From the NCBI GenBank assembly GCA_007922195.1, contig ML681994.1, positions 45,892,314 to 45,956,313 of the forward strand: a stretch of DNA of 64,000 nucleotides, given 5' to 3'. The translations under genes were made by a program, and so were the position numbers. Shown one piece after another: positions 11,996 to 27,100 of the stretch. This DNA is from Podocnemis expansa. Taxonomy: Eukaryota > Chordata > Testudines > Podocnemididae. Position 1 is the first letter of the stretch. Every line of letters starts with the position of its first letter. A model generated the notes under the pieces. That model was not told where the DNA came from, did not search any database, and saw only the letters and a list, made by a program, of their open reading frames with translations.

Positions 11996-12196
11996 TCAGT
12001 TCCACTGACATGAACAATCTATGGGGTCCTGGATAACGTACATCACTTCAGTGCCATTTCCTGAGCAGTAGAGTGGCACAGTGAGATTCTGTACTCCATT
12101 TTCACGACAACATTTACAGAACCTTAAATGGCTATCAATATTGACGTTAAAAATTGTAGCTGAGGGACATTTGCCTTCACAGGAACCCACATTTAT
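11996..12196 (-). CDS. OTOGL: OTOGL last exon X: CTCK domain and stop
   Basis: 201 nt, 66 codons plus TGA. Contains [29 protein letters not shown] and the terminal CSCQWN: a full C-terminal cystine knot, the dimerisation module of VWF, mucins and otogelins. Acceptor CTAACAG. The 3' UTR extends to the left; no AATAAA on the minus strand is close, and the first one I see is at 10560-10555. Confidence 0.94.
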   Translation of the reverse strand: MNVGSCEGKCPSATIFNVNIDSHLRFCKCCRENGVQNLTVPLYCSGNGTEVMYVIQDPIDCSCQWN

Positions 12197-15100
12197 CTGT
12201 TAGTGACAGAGAAAGAGAAATTATCAAATAAGTTTCTTTAACAAAATGAAACAAAACATTTCAAAATCAATTGCAGTCTGAATCTCTTTTGTTCTTGCTT
12301 TCTCTTTATTAAGAAAAGTCAGCTTATAAAGGTTGAATTGTTTTGTACTTGACCACATCTCTTCTGAGCCTGAGCAAAATTTTACTTTATTCTAAGCTGT
12401 TCACCACTAACTTTTACTTTATGCTATCTTCTTCTAGAAACCATCTGCTCCCTATGCCATGGATAGCACTTTTGTGGACGAGCTTATGTGCTTTTGAAGA
12501 TGAGCCAGATACAGAGGTAACTCACAAAATGTGACAAGTTATATCTAGGTGGATCTGCATGGTGCTTCTCAACCAAGGCCTTATACAAAGTCCACAAAAA
12601 TTCCATTGAACTCTGCACAGCAGGCTCTTAAAGGAAGACATTGTTCCTATGAGAACAAAAAACCTTACCCCATACAGAGCTTCCTATAGCCAAAGAAGGG
12701 AATGTTCAGATCTTCTCCCTTCTCTGGTTCTGAGAACCTGTTTGAGGTCAAAAACTAGTGATGTGCACCAGGATAAAATCCTGAAATAGATGCATATATT
12801 TATAACGTTTAAATTGTGTAGCCAAAGCTGCATCCTTTACTGTTGGTGGATTAATCAAAGCAAACTGTGTAGGAGTCAATCTTTAAGTATTCCTCTGTGG
12901 GATCAAGACAGGAGACATATTACTGTGTTAACATTCTCATCCCTGTTCTCCAGTTCTACAATACCCTTTCTGAGAAGGGGTGATCTGTTCCGTACACAAT
13001 ATTCCAGGAATGAACACATCATTGATCTAAAGACATTTTTGGGATTATTTCTCCATCCTATTTTTTATGCATCCTAACATCCTGTGAGCTTTGGGTGATT
13101 GCAGCAGGTCATTGAGCAGAAGTTTGCAATGAAATGGTGTCTTTTGGGGGTTGATACTTGTTAATTTAGAACTTTCTAAAGAGTAGCTTAATTTTTTCCT
13201 ATCAATTTGCATTACTTTTATATTTGCCTACATGAAATTTAATTTGTCATCATTTTGCCCATTTACCTACTTTGTTTTGATGTCTCAAGTTCTTACAGTC
13301 TTCTCTAGTCCTGACCAGCCTAAATAACTTTGTCAGCTGTGAACATTGCTATGACCTTATTGACCACAGGACCTACTATGGAACCTTAGGATACCTGCTG
13401 TTAACCTTTTGCCATGATGAAAATTGACCACTCTTTGCTTTTTGTGTACTAGTCACCTTTTGATCCATGATAATTCTTAGCTTCTCACTGCAGAACTATT
13501 TACTATTTTTAATGGTTTCTTCTGCAAGACCTTGTGAGAAGCTTTTTGGAAAGCTAAATGGATTATGTTAACTGGTTTTCCTTTTTTCACTATATCGTTA
13601 ATGCATTTACACTTGGTGAACAAAATAGGTTCTCCAGCTAAGATCTCAGCAAAGCAGAGAGGCATGATGTCTCATTAACTATTTTCATAATGGGGATCAA
13701 ATCAAATCATAGGGCTGGAAGGGACCTCATGAGATCATCAAGTCCAACCCCCTGGGAATTGAACCCAGGACCTTCTGCATGTTAAGCAGAGGTGTTAGCC
13801 ACTACACTATTTGCAGAGTATGACATGGAGAGACTTGGCATGTGAAGGAGAGAACACCACTTATGTCAGCAAGCTCTTTAAGGAGGAACATGTTTCTATC
13901 ATTTATAAGAGGAAGCACTTATACTCCCTTTTTTTAATAACTCCTCTTTAGGGATGTTTTGTAATGATGGAGAGGTCACTGCCTCTGTCGGGTATAAGCA
14001 ATTATACTGTGTATTTTTCATTTGGAGTGAGATGTTATTCCAGCTAGCAGGGCTCAGCACTTCTGCCATCTATGAGCAGAATTAATTAATTTTAACCCAT
14101 ATTTATGAGTAGGATAACATTTCCAGGGTGAGAGGTCTGCTTAATGAGAGAATAAGAGCATTTTTGTTGTTTACTGATCTCTGCAATCATCTTGTTCATA
14201 CTTGTTTTATCAGTATCACTCATGCTCATCATGAAACACAAAAATAGCAGTGTTCTGTACTTACAGGTCTTTGACTTATACAGTCACTTTTTCTTATCGT
14301 TGTTCTGACTGTCACTTTCTGGCAAATCCTTTCCTCCTTTCTACCTGATAAAATATAGAAAATGTGTATTCATTAAATATACACTGCATTCTGTTTATTC
14401 ATTCCTTAAAATATGGAAGGAGAAATCAAGTAATTGTAATAATGGAATTCTTACATTTTAATTAATGATATAGTAAAATATTATTTCCATCTCTAAATCA
14501 TTAGACACTGACAAACCACTGATATATTATTAAACATTTCCTGGAATAATTTCTGTACTTTATAACAATCATAAGTGAGCCATGAAACACATAAAGAGGT
14601 TATAACTGTTGAAATACTAATAGTTATCTTTAAAAGTTTTTTAAGATTGAACCTACACAGCGAAGACAAACCATGGTAGTAGAAAAGAGCAAAACACTGC
14701 ATTTCAGATTACATTTTTCTAAGTTATGTGGACTATTCTTCTAGCCTTTGGAAAATAAAGCTACCCAAATAATAAGGGACTTGTGACACATAATGACTAA
14801 AACAAATGTAAAAATTACACAAAACGCCCATGCCCCAGGACACAAGACAAGCTGCAATAGCTGTGTCCATAATGCAGTATGTTTTTATAGCACTGATTTC
14901 ACAGCTGAACTGGAAGTCACTGTATAACTATGTTGCCACATAGTAATTTTGCATCTTCAACATCAAAAGTACGTGCGACTAATTAACAGATTCCCTCTTC
15001 ACTTTAACCACAATGCCATTCCTGCTCCACAGGAGCATATGTTGGTTAGCAATTGTGTAAGAGCAGCAAGCTCTGAGTAACCCAGTGTCGCATGTGAGTA

Positions 15101-18100
15101 GCCTCTGCTCTACTGGGCTTCTCGTAAGCATGTCAGAAGTAAGAATGAGTCTTCTGGCTTCAGGGGATAGATGCCTTGCTATCCCCTGATGAATGCCAGG
15201 CAGAATCAACATCTGGGTTGGTTGGTATATGACACACCGTAGTCTCTTACCAAAACACATGCTGCTGCACAAGGGCTTGTCTCAACAGTGATTTAATGCA
15301 CAGCAAGAAGGAATGTAAATCTATACTGCATCACCCATTGTACACAGTAGCAATGTGGACCCTGCTACCAAAAGATCCACAGTCCAACAATTAATGGGCT
15401 TAATCCTGAGGTGCACTGAGCAAAAGGATCCTATGGAGGATCATTGGCCTAGGAAAGGCCTTCAGAGCACCAGCACCTCTCAGGATCAGGCCCAATACCA
15501 GCATGAGTCTGGTTATATTAATCTGATAGTCAGGTATAAACATCTCTCTACAAACAATGATTACATTATTTAAAAAAAGAAAATACATTATTAAAAATAA
15601 TAATACCTGGGTCACAATTTATACTATCAGTAGAGACTACTGGGCTAATGGCAAAGGGTAATACACCCAATCCAGAACCTGGCAGAATTATTAGGAATGT
15701 AAGTTTCTTGTAAAATAAAAGCATTTTTACATAAACGACATTTCATTAATTCTTACAATGCCAACTGCAAGTTTTCTTTTTGTTAAAAATTAATGAACTT
15801 CCCCGTTTGCTTTCCAAATTTAGAAATTCTGCAGCTGCTTAAAATCTCACTGATAATACTCTAGAGTTAGCTTTTTCCTGGTTAAGACAAAACTGCAACA
15901 GTGTTTCCATGCATACCAAACTTTTGCAGTGGGTATCTCGTAACGATGGCACGGTAAGAATTAAATTTATGAACTCACTCTGCATGCATTTAATCAAGCT
16001 CTTTTCAAAAAGATTACTTGTTCTCATTACAGCCCCAAGGTGTTGCAAGCTCTATTTTTAATTTGTCCTTTTTAATTGCTTTAACCTAGGGCACATGCTT
16101 TTAGTGCGAAAACATGAAAATAAATACAACAAAATGGCATGTAATTGTATGTATTGTATTTTTGTTCTTAGCAGCCACCTCAGCAAATATTTCTGAAGTA
16201 TAACAATGCCTTTCCTGAGGCCACAGAATATTATGAAAGCTAAATTTTTCCTGATTACTGCAAAAGGCAGAGAAATATTTGTAGCCATTAATACTTTTGA
16301 TCTCATTCTCTAAATGAAATCCACTCAATTCATTTGGCTTTAATCAAGTATTTTTGCAGTTTTACTCATCAAACTGAAAAAGAACAAACTCTCTGATAGA
16401 CATGTAGCACAGTTCTTCTGTACAGAATATTTCTTAATGTTATTTTTGTTTTTCCCTCCTGTTGTGTATATGAAGGAACAACAATTCCATTCAGATGTCC
16501 CAAAAGTTGGTTTTCAGGGTCTTGTATGCCTTGAAAGCTAAATTTAATTTTATTTGATAAATAGAAATAGATAAATATATGCCTTTATGCACTCTTTTAA
16601 AAGAGAGATAGGTTTATATATGCAGCTGTCATACTGTACTTTTCAATGTCACAAGTATGACACAGTACAGTATGAAAGTATACCTATGTGTTTGTATGCA
16701 ATATTATTGACTACAGGTCATTTAAAAAAAATTAAATACAGGATTTCAATGGCATCTTTTTGCCCAAAAATATTTAATCCTGAAGAAAAAAGTTGTGCTT
16801 TCCAAACAGCTCTGTTCCTGGCATTTATTATTAGCTATTCTTACAAAAACCAAGATTTTATTTTATGTAGTTTAAAATTCACAGCCTAATAACAAAGCAG
16901 TTTATAGTTCAAAACTACAGACATGGGACCAAATTCTGGTCTCTGTTTGTTTTTACATTGGGGTAAAAAGAAATCAGAATCTGTCACCTAAATTTCACCA
17001 TAATTATGGACTTGTATCTTTTAAACATTCACATTCACTGAATGTGAACATATAACTAAATAGCAAGAGTGTACATTTTGTCTAAATTTGTGCCTCTTTT
17101 CACATAAATAATTATTGACTCAACACCCAAAAATTATTTTTCATATTTTGGATTTAAATGCATTTTCCAAAATGGAAAGAGTTAACTTTTCAGTCTAAAA
17201 AATATTGTATTCCAGCACAACGAACCTAGAAAACATACAGGAATTAGAAGGAACAAAACCATAATTATGTAATTTGTTTCAAAATATGATCAAAATAGGT
17301 ATTAATTTTAGCAAATTTGTTCTGAGCTTTATAATGAAAACTATGTATACACATATGTCCATGTATAGTTTTGGAGTAATCTTAACAACAAACAAATCTT
17401 TTCATTGTTTAAATTGAGATCACTTTTCATCTTCCTCAGGCTGTCTTGGAGAGATTTGGTTATACTCCAGAAGAATAAGGTTAAAAATCACCATATCAGC
17501 AGCCATATGAAGCAAGGCTTTTCGATAAATGGTTGTTAAAGAACTACAACAATTTTGTTTGATTTGGGGACTGCATGCTTTTTCCTTCCTTATGTCCCAG
17601 CAACTGAGTTAAAAAACACTGCTTTCCAAAACCAAAGCCAAACTAGCATTTATTGCAGCTTTCTTCACTTACAGGTCTTGCAGCAGCCATCATTATAAGT
17701 CTGTACAGTTCCTCCATTCTAGGAAAAGAAAAGGGGAATATATCAAAAAAGACTGTGCTCAATGCAATGCCCTGTCATGTTCAGAACATATGTAGAGATA
17801 TGGTGTTAATTATTATGAATTCATTCATAAATTCTTTGGGCTCACTCACAACTGTATAGAATTTATTGGTTAATGGTTTAATTCACTTGAGTCACTTTCA
17901 CTGAGGTGCAGCTTATTTCCTGTCAATCTTTATATATATATTGTAACTATGTTTCCCATTGGCAATGTGTCTCCTAATTAATTACTTCTCATTTGTAGTA
18001 ACACCCCAATATTTGTATTTTACTCCTGCCAATCTTTATTTGTATCTATGTGCAATTTGTACCCATTTATCTTTAAGGCTCTGGCTCTACAGCTACCTTT

Positions 18101-21100
18101 TCCCCAATCCCTGTAACATTCCAGACTCCATATTATAAATGAAAACTTTAGCATTTCAGACTCCATATTGTATTGTAAATGGAAAATTGTTAAGAGCAAG
18201 GTGTGGATGAAGGGTGTATGCTGTATGTGTGAACCAGTCCCAAACTGCCATTGATCCTGATGAGGCGTGAAGTCCATCCAAGGCTGAAGAGTGTGAAAAG
18301 GATCCACCCCAGGAACAAAACAACTAAAACTCAATCAAACCATCAAGATCATGCTGGAAGTCACATCTGCTAACAGGAGCAGTGTGACTCAACAGCACCC
18401 ATGGACTTTTTGTCACGCCTGCTATTGTTCAACAATCAGTAGTGGTGCAGAAGCGACGTGACCTACCAGACTTCCATTGAAACCAAAATAGTATAAAAGA
18501 CTGGGTGAGATCAGAAAGCTTTGGGGAACCATTCTACATAAGATCCAGGAGCAAGGAGCATCAGGGCGCCCAACAGAGACTCTGCTCCCCCCTCGTGCCC
18601 AGCTTCCCTGGCCAGGTAGCTGCCACGAGCCACGAACTCCAGCAACGCACCCAAGCTACAAGCTCAAACCAGGACTGGTAACTATCAGCTATAGGACATC
18701 TACTGGTGTGTTTGGGGGTCTGTGTGTGTATGTGTATGTGTGTGTGTGTGTGTTAGGAATTAATTTTACATCTTATAATAAATGTGGCACATTGCCTTTT
18801 CCCTCCTGAAAAGATCCTGAGTGTTTTTGCATAACACATAACCGGTCAGATCTTTAGTTGGTGCAGATTGGTGTACTGTCACTGAAGTCAATGAATCTAC
18901 AAAAATTCACACCAGCAAAGGTTGTGGGTCAAAATCTAAAGTGGTTTTAAAATATAGTACTTGAAAATGAGCTTGCCATTCTCATTGAGCATATCCAATT
19001 AAGACCGCTTTTGAAAGAGCAAACTGGTCATCTTCTATAAATGTTACCATCTATTCTCCCACTGAATGTTCAGTTTACATCATTGGTTGTTACTTGGATA
19101 TTTTAAAAATTCCATATATGGGTAAAATAAATAATTTTGTTCCAGATTTAAAAGGATTTATATTGCTCATGTACCATAGTGTAAGTACCAAATAAGTAGC
19201 TATTTATAACCGAGTACCTATAATTTTGCAGCATGTAATAACACAATTCTAATTCAACCCTTCATTCTAGTTTTTTTTGGTTTTCCTTTTAATTCTACAT
19301 TTAATATTTGTTGTTGTCTTCTCAAATATCTTGTAGGCAGAACTGAAGCAGGAGGGCAAAAAAAACATATCAAAATGAGAAAATACTCCTTTTTAAAATA
19401 AAAAAAAAATTCACTCATGCAGTACCACCATAAATAAGAGTTAAACTATCCACACTTTTAATACATTTACAAAAATTTCAAATAAAGCAGGAGAGTGGAT
19501 GGGAACAGAAGTCTTGTATTAATATCATATAATTTTTTTCCAACTTCTCGTATCAGTTTTCTGTACTATTACATAGAACTCACTGAATATTTCAATCAAA
19601 TTTCAAAAACAAGCATTTAAAGGTAGCTTTCTGAATCCATATTAGCTCCTAAATTAACCTGACCTGATTTTCAAAACTCCTGAGCCACTTCAGCTCTCAC
19701 TTGCAATTGATGATCAGCACTTCTGAAAATCAGGTCAAACTGATTCAAAAGTATAAATTTTAGAAACTCATTCTGGAAAATTTTGGCCATCATTATCAAA
19801 GAATGATCCTAACAGAACAAGAAAAAGTTTTAAACAGTGTGAACTATAAAATAAAATGCTTCATTTGGGATACACTGGCAATTGGTTCTGTGCCCTTTCT
19901 AAATAACACAGGCCCAGTTCTGCACTGGCAGGGAAATACAACTGTACTCAAAAGGAGTTTACACAAGCTACACAGAAAAACTTGCGTAACTCCCATCAAT
20001 TTCCTAACTCCACTTCAGCACACCATCTTCACTGCATTGAGCCAATGGAAAATACTTTCCCATCGATGCAATGTTATGCCACTTCAGGGAATGGTTTTAT
20101 TAAGTTGATTTCTGGATCAACTTAGTGAGTCTTAACTGACTGCTAAGTCAATCTTTTAGTGATGAATTTGCACCATCAGTGTAGATATGGCCATAGGTTC
20201 ATAGACTTTAAGGTCAGATGGGATCATTGTGGTCATCTATGGATTTATGGACATTGCGCAGAATTTGGCATAAGCACTCAGGAGAGATGCTGCAATATAT
20301 TTCTAGGAGTATTGCTTGACCAGCCACAAGTGAGACTTGAATGTACAAAAACCAGACAAAAATAATTAAGACATAAATTAGAAACATATATTCCCTATCC
20401 AAAAAAGATGTTTGTATACAGTATGTAAAGCCTTTGAACCATAGTTATTTGGTTTATAAAACAAATTTTAGCTAGGTATGTTTGTAATCTTCATGAACCA
20501 GAGCTACTCGTTTCACACAAGGCACAGATCTGCAAGCATCCTGGAGAGTTTCTAATCTCTGTTCGATTCATGTAATTTTGAAACTATGCTGTTGAGCTTT
20601 TATTGGCAAAGTTTCTAAGTGGCTTGAAACTGCTCATTTAATTTATGTGTTTTATAAACCCTGTGAATTATGGGGCTTATTCAGAACTCTCTACTCAGAA
20701 AAAATTCAGAGGAATAAGACATACTGAACAGAACCTTTGAAGATTGCATCAGGCTTAATACCAATTAAACACAATTTTAAAATATAACCCTACAATCAAA
20801 CAAAATGGTAAATAAGACCACAAATTGCTCATTTAAAAGTTGTTACTTACCAAATTATATTTTAGATTAATCATTCTGTAGAAGGTATAGATGTCAGACC
20901 CTTACCAGTTCTGAAATGAATGCTAAACTCCAAAACAAAAGATTAGTCATTATGATTTATATCACAAAGTACAAACCTTTGTGCATTCAGTCTCATTGAA
21001 AGGTGGGCAGACAACACTAGATTCCAGTATAATAGCACCTACAGCAGTCTTTGCACACTCATATTTGGTGCAATTGGAGCCCCACTTGCTTCCCTCCTAC

Positions 21101-24100
21101 AAACACAAAACAAAAATACCAGAATAAACAGCAGGTTACAGCAGCACATGTCTCAGAACATTGTTTAGTTATAAACTGTTTTTTCCACATGTCACTACTA
21201 AGATAATGGATTTAGCCTGGACTCTATTCCTCACCAATACATCAGCCAGAAGGGAAAGAGCTTGAAGTAGAAAAAATGGCTGATGCGACTTACTACCCCA
21301 TGAATCAAAGTGGAAATTTGACACAGAATCAGTAAGAGACAAAAAGTTATAGATTTTAAGGACAAAGGGATTACTAGATCATCTAGGCTGATGACCTACA
21401 TATCACAGGCCATCAAAACCACCCAGCAGCCACACATTAAACCTAACAAACAAAATTACACCAAAGCATTACTGTACACAGGAATAGAGTGGGGAGAAGC
21501 AAGGTATTCCAGAGCCTGAGGCCCCTGCAATGTCAGGGAATTGACTATGTGACCCATACCCAGATAATCCCAGTAAGTGATCCACACTCCATGCTGCAGA
21601 GAAAGATGAAGAAAATCCAGCATCACTGATTAACTGACTTGTAGGAAAAATCCATTCCAATCACACATATGGCCATTAGTTGGACCTTGAGTATCTAAGC
21701 AGGAGCCAGCCAGCTAAGCATGTGAGAGAGAGAATGCTAACCAGTAGTGTCCCCTCTCCAACCATTTCTGATGCTTCAGAATAAGGAAACCAAAAAACAA
21801 AATTAAACAAAAGACCAGAACACAAACTGGGAAAGAACCCCCTCCCCCTTTTTGGTTTCTGGCAGGTGACCATGAAGCATGAGCCCTAGGAACATACAAA
21901 TACTAATTTTCTTAGTATTATTCATCTTTCATATACATCACACCTGACGCCTCAAAATGCTTTACAACCTCTCCAAAAAGCACATGGTACAGGAATCACT
22001 AACGCCAATCAATAGACTGCAGCCACTGTTTTGGGCAGTGAGCCCCTATCAAAGAGCTCAATAGCAGTCATTATTCCAATCCTTTCTTTTCAGCCTACAC
22101 AGGCAAATTTGTTGTATGAGCCCAAGTCAAGGCTGGAGGAGGGCACCTACCAAACTATGGGTTTACAGCTGTCAACACTCTCGTGGAGTTAGGTGATAGG
22201 CCAGGTTAACACTTTCTCTTGTAAAACCGAAGAGAATGAACCCATTATAACAAATAGCCCAGTGGCGAGGACACATACCTGGGATGTGGGAGATCTATTT
22301 ACAACCCCCTGCTCCATCAGATTTGGGTTGAGACTTGAAATTAAGCCGCCTCTATCTGAGGTAATGGTAATAGCCACTGGCTATTCTGAGAGGGAGAGGG
22401 TGCTCTCAGTCTCTCCTATTCAAATTATTACACTTTGTACTAATAATGAAATGTTCACTGCAGCAGGAATTTGAACTGGGGTGGCCTTGACCATGGAAGA
22501 ATAGCCTAACTACTAGGCTTCAAAGTCATTTTCACATTTTCTTTCTTCAGCCAAACCAATCTTTGCGTTTTCAGACTGCCTACTTGATAGGCTTCCACAG
22601 ACAAGAATGGGTAAAGCCTAATTTGAGAATCCTGGCAGGGCTTAGCCACAAGCTAGAGTGTCACAGGGTTCCATGGTGTCAGGCCTTAGGCGGTTTTTTG
22701 CATGTGCAGTGGTGGTGGTAATTTAGGCACCTAGGGAAATTTACTTGAAGAAACTCAAGTGTCTGGGAAAATTAGGTGCCTATGGGATTAAGCAGCAGCC
22801 AAGCCAGGATTCAAAGGATTTCACTAATGCTTAGATGTTGGACTTGTATGTCTATTTGCCAATGTAGGTGTTAAAGTTCTTTTGTGGATCTAGCCCCAGT
22901 GTTTAGTTCAACTTCTCTGCTCCTCTCTGTTCGCTGGCTGATGACAGACGGCCATCCGAATATGGCTATTTTGAATACCGAAATTGTCCACATGGACAGA
23001 CCAAAAGTAGGAATGTGAGAAACAATAACACAACAGCCAGCTGAAAGATGTTGGTCAGCTACGTGAATAAAAGTCATGTCTGCTACTGATACCATTATTT
23101 CCTCCAGCTGCCAGAGGGACTTACTTCATGTACAGCTAGTGTTCCATTTTCAGTATAGAAAACACAAGACACATTCCGGCAGGTTCCACAACAACTGTGA
23201 TGACTGGATGAAGGAATGTATATTTGATGCTGGAAAAGAAGAAAAAATTACATAAACCTTTCTTTCTTTCTTTTTTCTTTAAACCCATGCAAGTCAGTAA
23301 TTGTAAGCTGGTGTGGGGGTTTCCTTGTATGTGTTCTCTGTCAACAGAGGTGGTCCGAAGCCCAAAGTTTGGAACTGAATCTAAATTCAAATGCTCCAAA
23401 TTGTTAGGTAAGAACATAATCTGGTGTTTTGATTGAAGCCCATCTTTATTGCTAAAATGTTACACAGACTTAGAATTCTATAGGGGTTGCCGTGTTAGTC
23501 TGTATGCAGCAAAAACAAGGAGAGTCCTGTGGCACCTTAAAGACTAACAAGAAGTTTTCAAGGGCTGAAGCCCACTTTGTCAGATGCAAAGAAATCTGTT
23601 AGTCTTTAAAGTGCCACAGGACTCTTGCTTTTAGAATTCTATGCTATTTTGAACCATACAATCTTTGCTTGTTCCTCAAAAGTTTCTCTATTCTTAGTTA
23701 AATGAGTGAAATCTATTTTGACCATTAAAACATCAAATATTAAAAAGAGGAGACAATACAGAAGATCTAATCTGGCAAGATATATTTACTTTTTATTTAC
23801 TACATAGATTGAAACAACAAAGACAAACAGCTATGCAAGAAAACTGGGAATCAAATCTAAGAGAAAATGTGTCTCTTAATAAAAGTGTAAAAAAATTACA
23901 CCGTGAAATAGGAATCCCATCCCACCAAAAACAGGGGGATGGGGGGAATATCGCCATGATAAAATGTGATTTTAACTTAAACGTATGCCATATGTGCCCC
24001 TTGCAGCCCCTGGAAGTATAAATAATAATCCAAAAGAACCAAAATTAGAGAAATTCCATATTTACAAAAATCACCTTCTCTCAATTGCTACAATGAAATT

Positions 24101-27100
24101 CAACCCTCTCAGGCAACCTCCCTCAAGCAAAGGCCTACACAATTCAATAAAATTTACAGTGTGCCCTGGAAAGATAACAAAGAGGGAAGGGTTGTCAAAA
24201 TAACTAGGAAAGCAAACCCAAATTGGACAGTTCCCCACATGGCATATCCTATACTTCAAAGAGCATAGCACACAACTCACAGCCCACTGAGAGGGTAAAT
24301 TAAGGTGATTTTTAGAGACCTCTGTATTCTTCCAGTCCTGAGCTACGCTGAGGCTCCAGCATAATTCAGGCAGTCCTAGAGACCAAGTTAGGTTGCGACG
24401 GACTCCCAGGAGCATTCTGTGTTGCAGCACTGTCCAAAATCTCCATAGTGCTGCGTGCTGAAGCCCTGGGGTCTCTTGTCCCGTAATCCAGCCTCCTGCC
24501 ATACATTCTAAACCAGGATATGAGGCAGTTCTTGGGAAGCGGTTTTATAAGGGGATCCTCACTGGAATGAACACAGGACTTTTAGGACCTTTTAACACTG
24601 CTTCAGGCCTTTTGTCTGGCTTAATGGGACTGGAGCAAGGATGAGAATCTTACCCTTTGTTTCTAAAATAGCAAAGATGCAGATTTAAAAGTTCCTCATA
24701 CCATGACACAACTAATTGTTGACTTTTTATTGGCAATCACTGTAGATCAACATCTAGAGTTTCCTCAAGAAACAAACTAGTTAGTTATAAAACACAGTGG
24801 GATATACATATGCTTTTTAGAATAAACATCACTAAATAAATGGGCAACTGTTTCCTTCCTGTGTAAGCTGAGTGGCCTTTTAAGAATTTCTCCATATAGA
24901 GTACACTGCAGAAGTCTGACATACTCCCAAATGATGAGTTGGTTGCTCACCTGGTAAACTCTGTTCGTCGAGATGTGTGTCCTGCAATGCTCCACCTTAG
25001 GTGCAGCATCGTGCCAGCACTCGCAATGGAGTCTTCAAAGCAGATGTTAGGGCAGCACTTGTGCAGAAGGAAGGCTCACGGTCCCTCTGAGAGGCTTTGG
25101 CATGAGCACTGCTGGCTTCCCTCAGTTCCTTTTCAAGTGCATTGAGTACCTATAGACAATAGAAGAAAGCAAGAAGAGGGGAGGAGGGAGGGTGATGGAG
25201 CATCGCAGGACACACATCTCGAAGAACAGAGTTTACCAGGTGAGCAACCAACTCTTCTTCTTCAAGTGCTGTCCTGCGATGCTCCACCTTAGGTGATTGC
25301 GTAGCAGTTGCTTGTCAAGATGGAGGGTTGTGTTGCAGTGTGGTGAAAATTTTTCTGCCGACATTGGCATCATTAGCAGCTGTGATATCCAGTGCGTAGT
25401 GTGTGGTGAATGTACGAGGTGTAGACCAAGTGGCTGCTTTGCAGATGTCATGAAGAGGGACATTGTTCAATAGTGCTGTGATTGATGCCATTGCCCTGGT
25501 TGAATGTGCACGGACACCATTGCTGAAATTATAAGAAGCGTGGATGCAGTCCTTTATCCAGTTAGACAACCTTTGGTTGGATATAGCTGCTCCTTTCTGG
25601 CATTCTGTGAATGAGATGAAAAGTCTGTTTGATCTCCTAAAGCGCTGTGTCCTTTCCAGGTAAAAAGCTAGGGATCTCCTTACATCTAACTTGTGGAGCA
25701 AAGCCTCTTGTGGAGTATTATGAGGCTTGGGAAAGAATGTGGGTAAGTGGGTGTACTGATTTATGTGGAAATCAGAGATGATTTCTGGCAGAATTTTTAG
25801 GTCTGGACGTAAAGGCACCTTATCTTTATGGAAGATGGTATAGGGAGGGTCGCATCTAAACACATTTCTCTCTCTTACTCTCCTGGCTGAAGTGATGGCT
25901 ATCAATAAGGAGACTTTCACTGAAAGGTGGGATAAAGAACAAGTGGCCATAGGCTCAAAGGGTTTGTTAGTTAAGGCATGAAGAACTATGTTGAGGTTCC
26001 ATGGGATTGCCAGAGGTCATATAGGAGGGTAAAGTTTCTGAAGCCCTGCCAGGAGTCTCTTGACAGTTGGATGGCTGAACAATGAGGAATCTTGTAATTG
26101 GGGATGAAATGCTGAGATTGCTGATAAGTAAACACATATAGAGCTGTTGGTGAGAGTGGACTGCTTAAAATGTAACAGATAGTCCAAAATTTGCAGGATG
26201 GATGCGGTATTAGCATCAATGTTTCTAGATGCACACCAGTGGAAAAAACATCTCCATTTGTGCAAATAAGATCTCCTAGTAGATGGCTTTCTGCTGTTTA
26301 AAAGGACATGCGGAACGGGGTGTCAACATGTCTGGTCTATGGATCTGAACCAGCAAGGAACCAGGCCATATGGGGTAGTCTGTGGATGTCTGGGTGTTGA
26401 TTGTTGCTGTTGTGCTGGTATAAGAGACCTTTGGTCAGAGGTAGTCTGATTGGTCTGCATATGAAGAGATTGAGGAGATGTGAGAACTATATCTGTCTAG
26501 GCCAGGCTGGTGCTATGAGGATCATCTTGGCACAATCTGCTCTGAGCTTCTATAGTATACTGGGTATGAGAGGAATTAGCGGAAAAGCATAAAGCAGACT
26601 GCTGGACCAATTTATTAGGAAGGCATCTCCTAGAGAGTTTGGATTGCTTCCTTGTCTTGAGCAGAACTGTGGACATTTGGTGTTTTGGTGAGTGGCAGAA
26701 AGGTCTATGGCTGGAAAACCCCATTTGTGAAAGATGCCCATGAGTATTTTGTCACTCAGAGTCCACTCGTGGGTGACAGAAAATATTCTGCTTAGAGCGT
26801 CTGCACTGATGTTTTGTGATCCCGAGACATGAGCAGTGGATATGTGAATGCCATTTTGCAGGCATCATTCCCAGAAGGAGATCTTGCTCCTCCTTGCTGA
26901 TTTATCTAGTAAATGCATGGTAAGTTGTCCGTGAGGATCTTTATTGCTTTTCCTTTCATTACTGGTAGAAAATGATGACATGCATTTCTGATTGCGTGCA
27001 GCAGTGTCTCTGAAGTTCACCATACACCCTGGAGTGTGTGAGCATCCAGGTGGGCTCCCCAGCCCCCGCAAGAGGCATAGGTTGTTATAAGGACTGATGG

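Larger units (their letters stand above)
12197..14264 (-). other. OTOGL intron W-X
   Basis: 2.1-kb intron that contains a CR1 piece and a SINE (annotated separately). The rest is AT-rich with nothing recognised. Confidence 0.7.
17719..20976 (-). other. OTOGL intron U-V
   Basis: 3.3-kb intron with an LTR-like unit (18,080-18,840), a palindromic MITE remnant and a SINE/CR1 fragment, annotated separately. Confidence 0.6.
21097..23124 (-). other. OTOGL intron T-U
   Basis: 2.0-kb intron with a CR1-tail fragment and two SINE heads; the remainder is unremarkable. Confidence 0.6.

Noticed and set aside
12343..13077. Open frames in the last OTOGL intron
   Set aside because: Overlap a decayed CR1 and have no protein family features.
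13693..13812. Functional tRNA gene
   Set aside because: tRNA-like boxes are present but followed by a CR1 tail and no acceptor stem pairing; it is a SINE.
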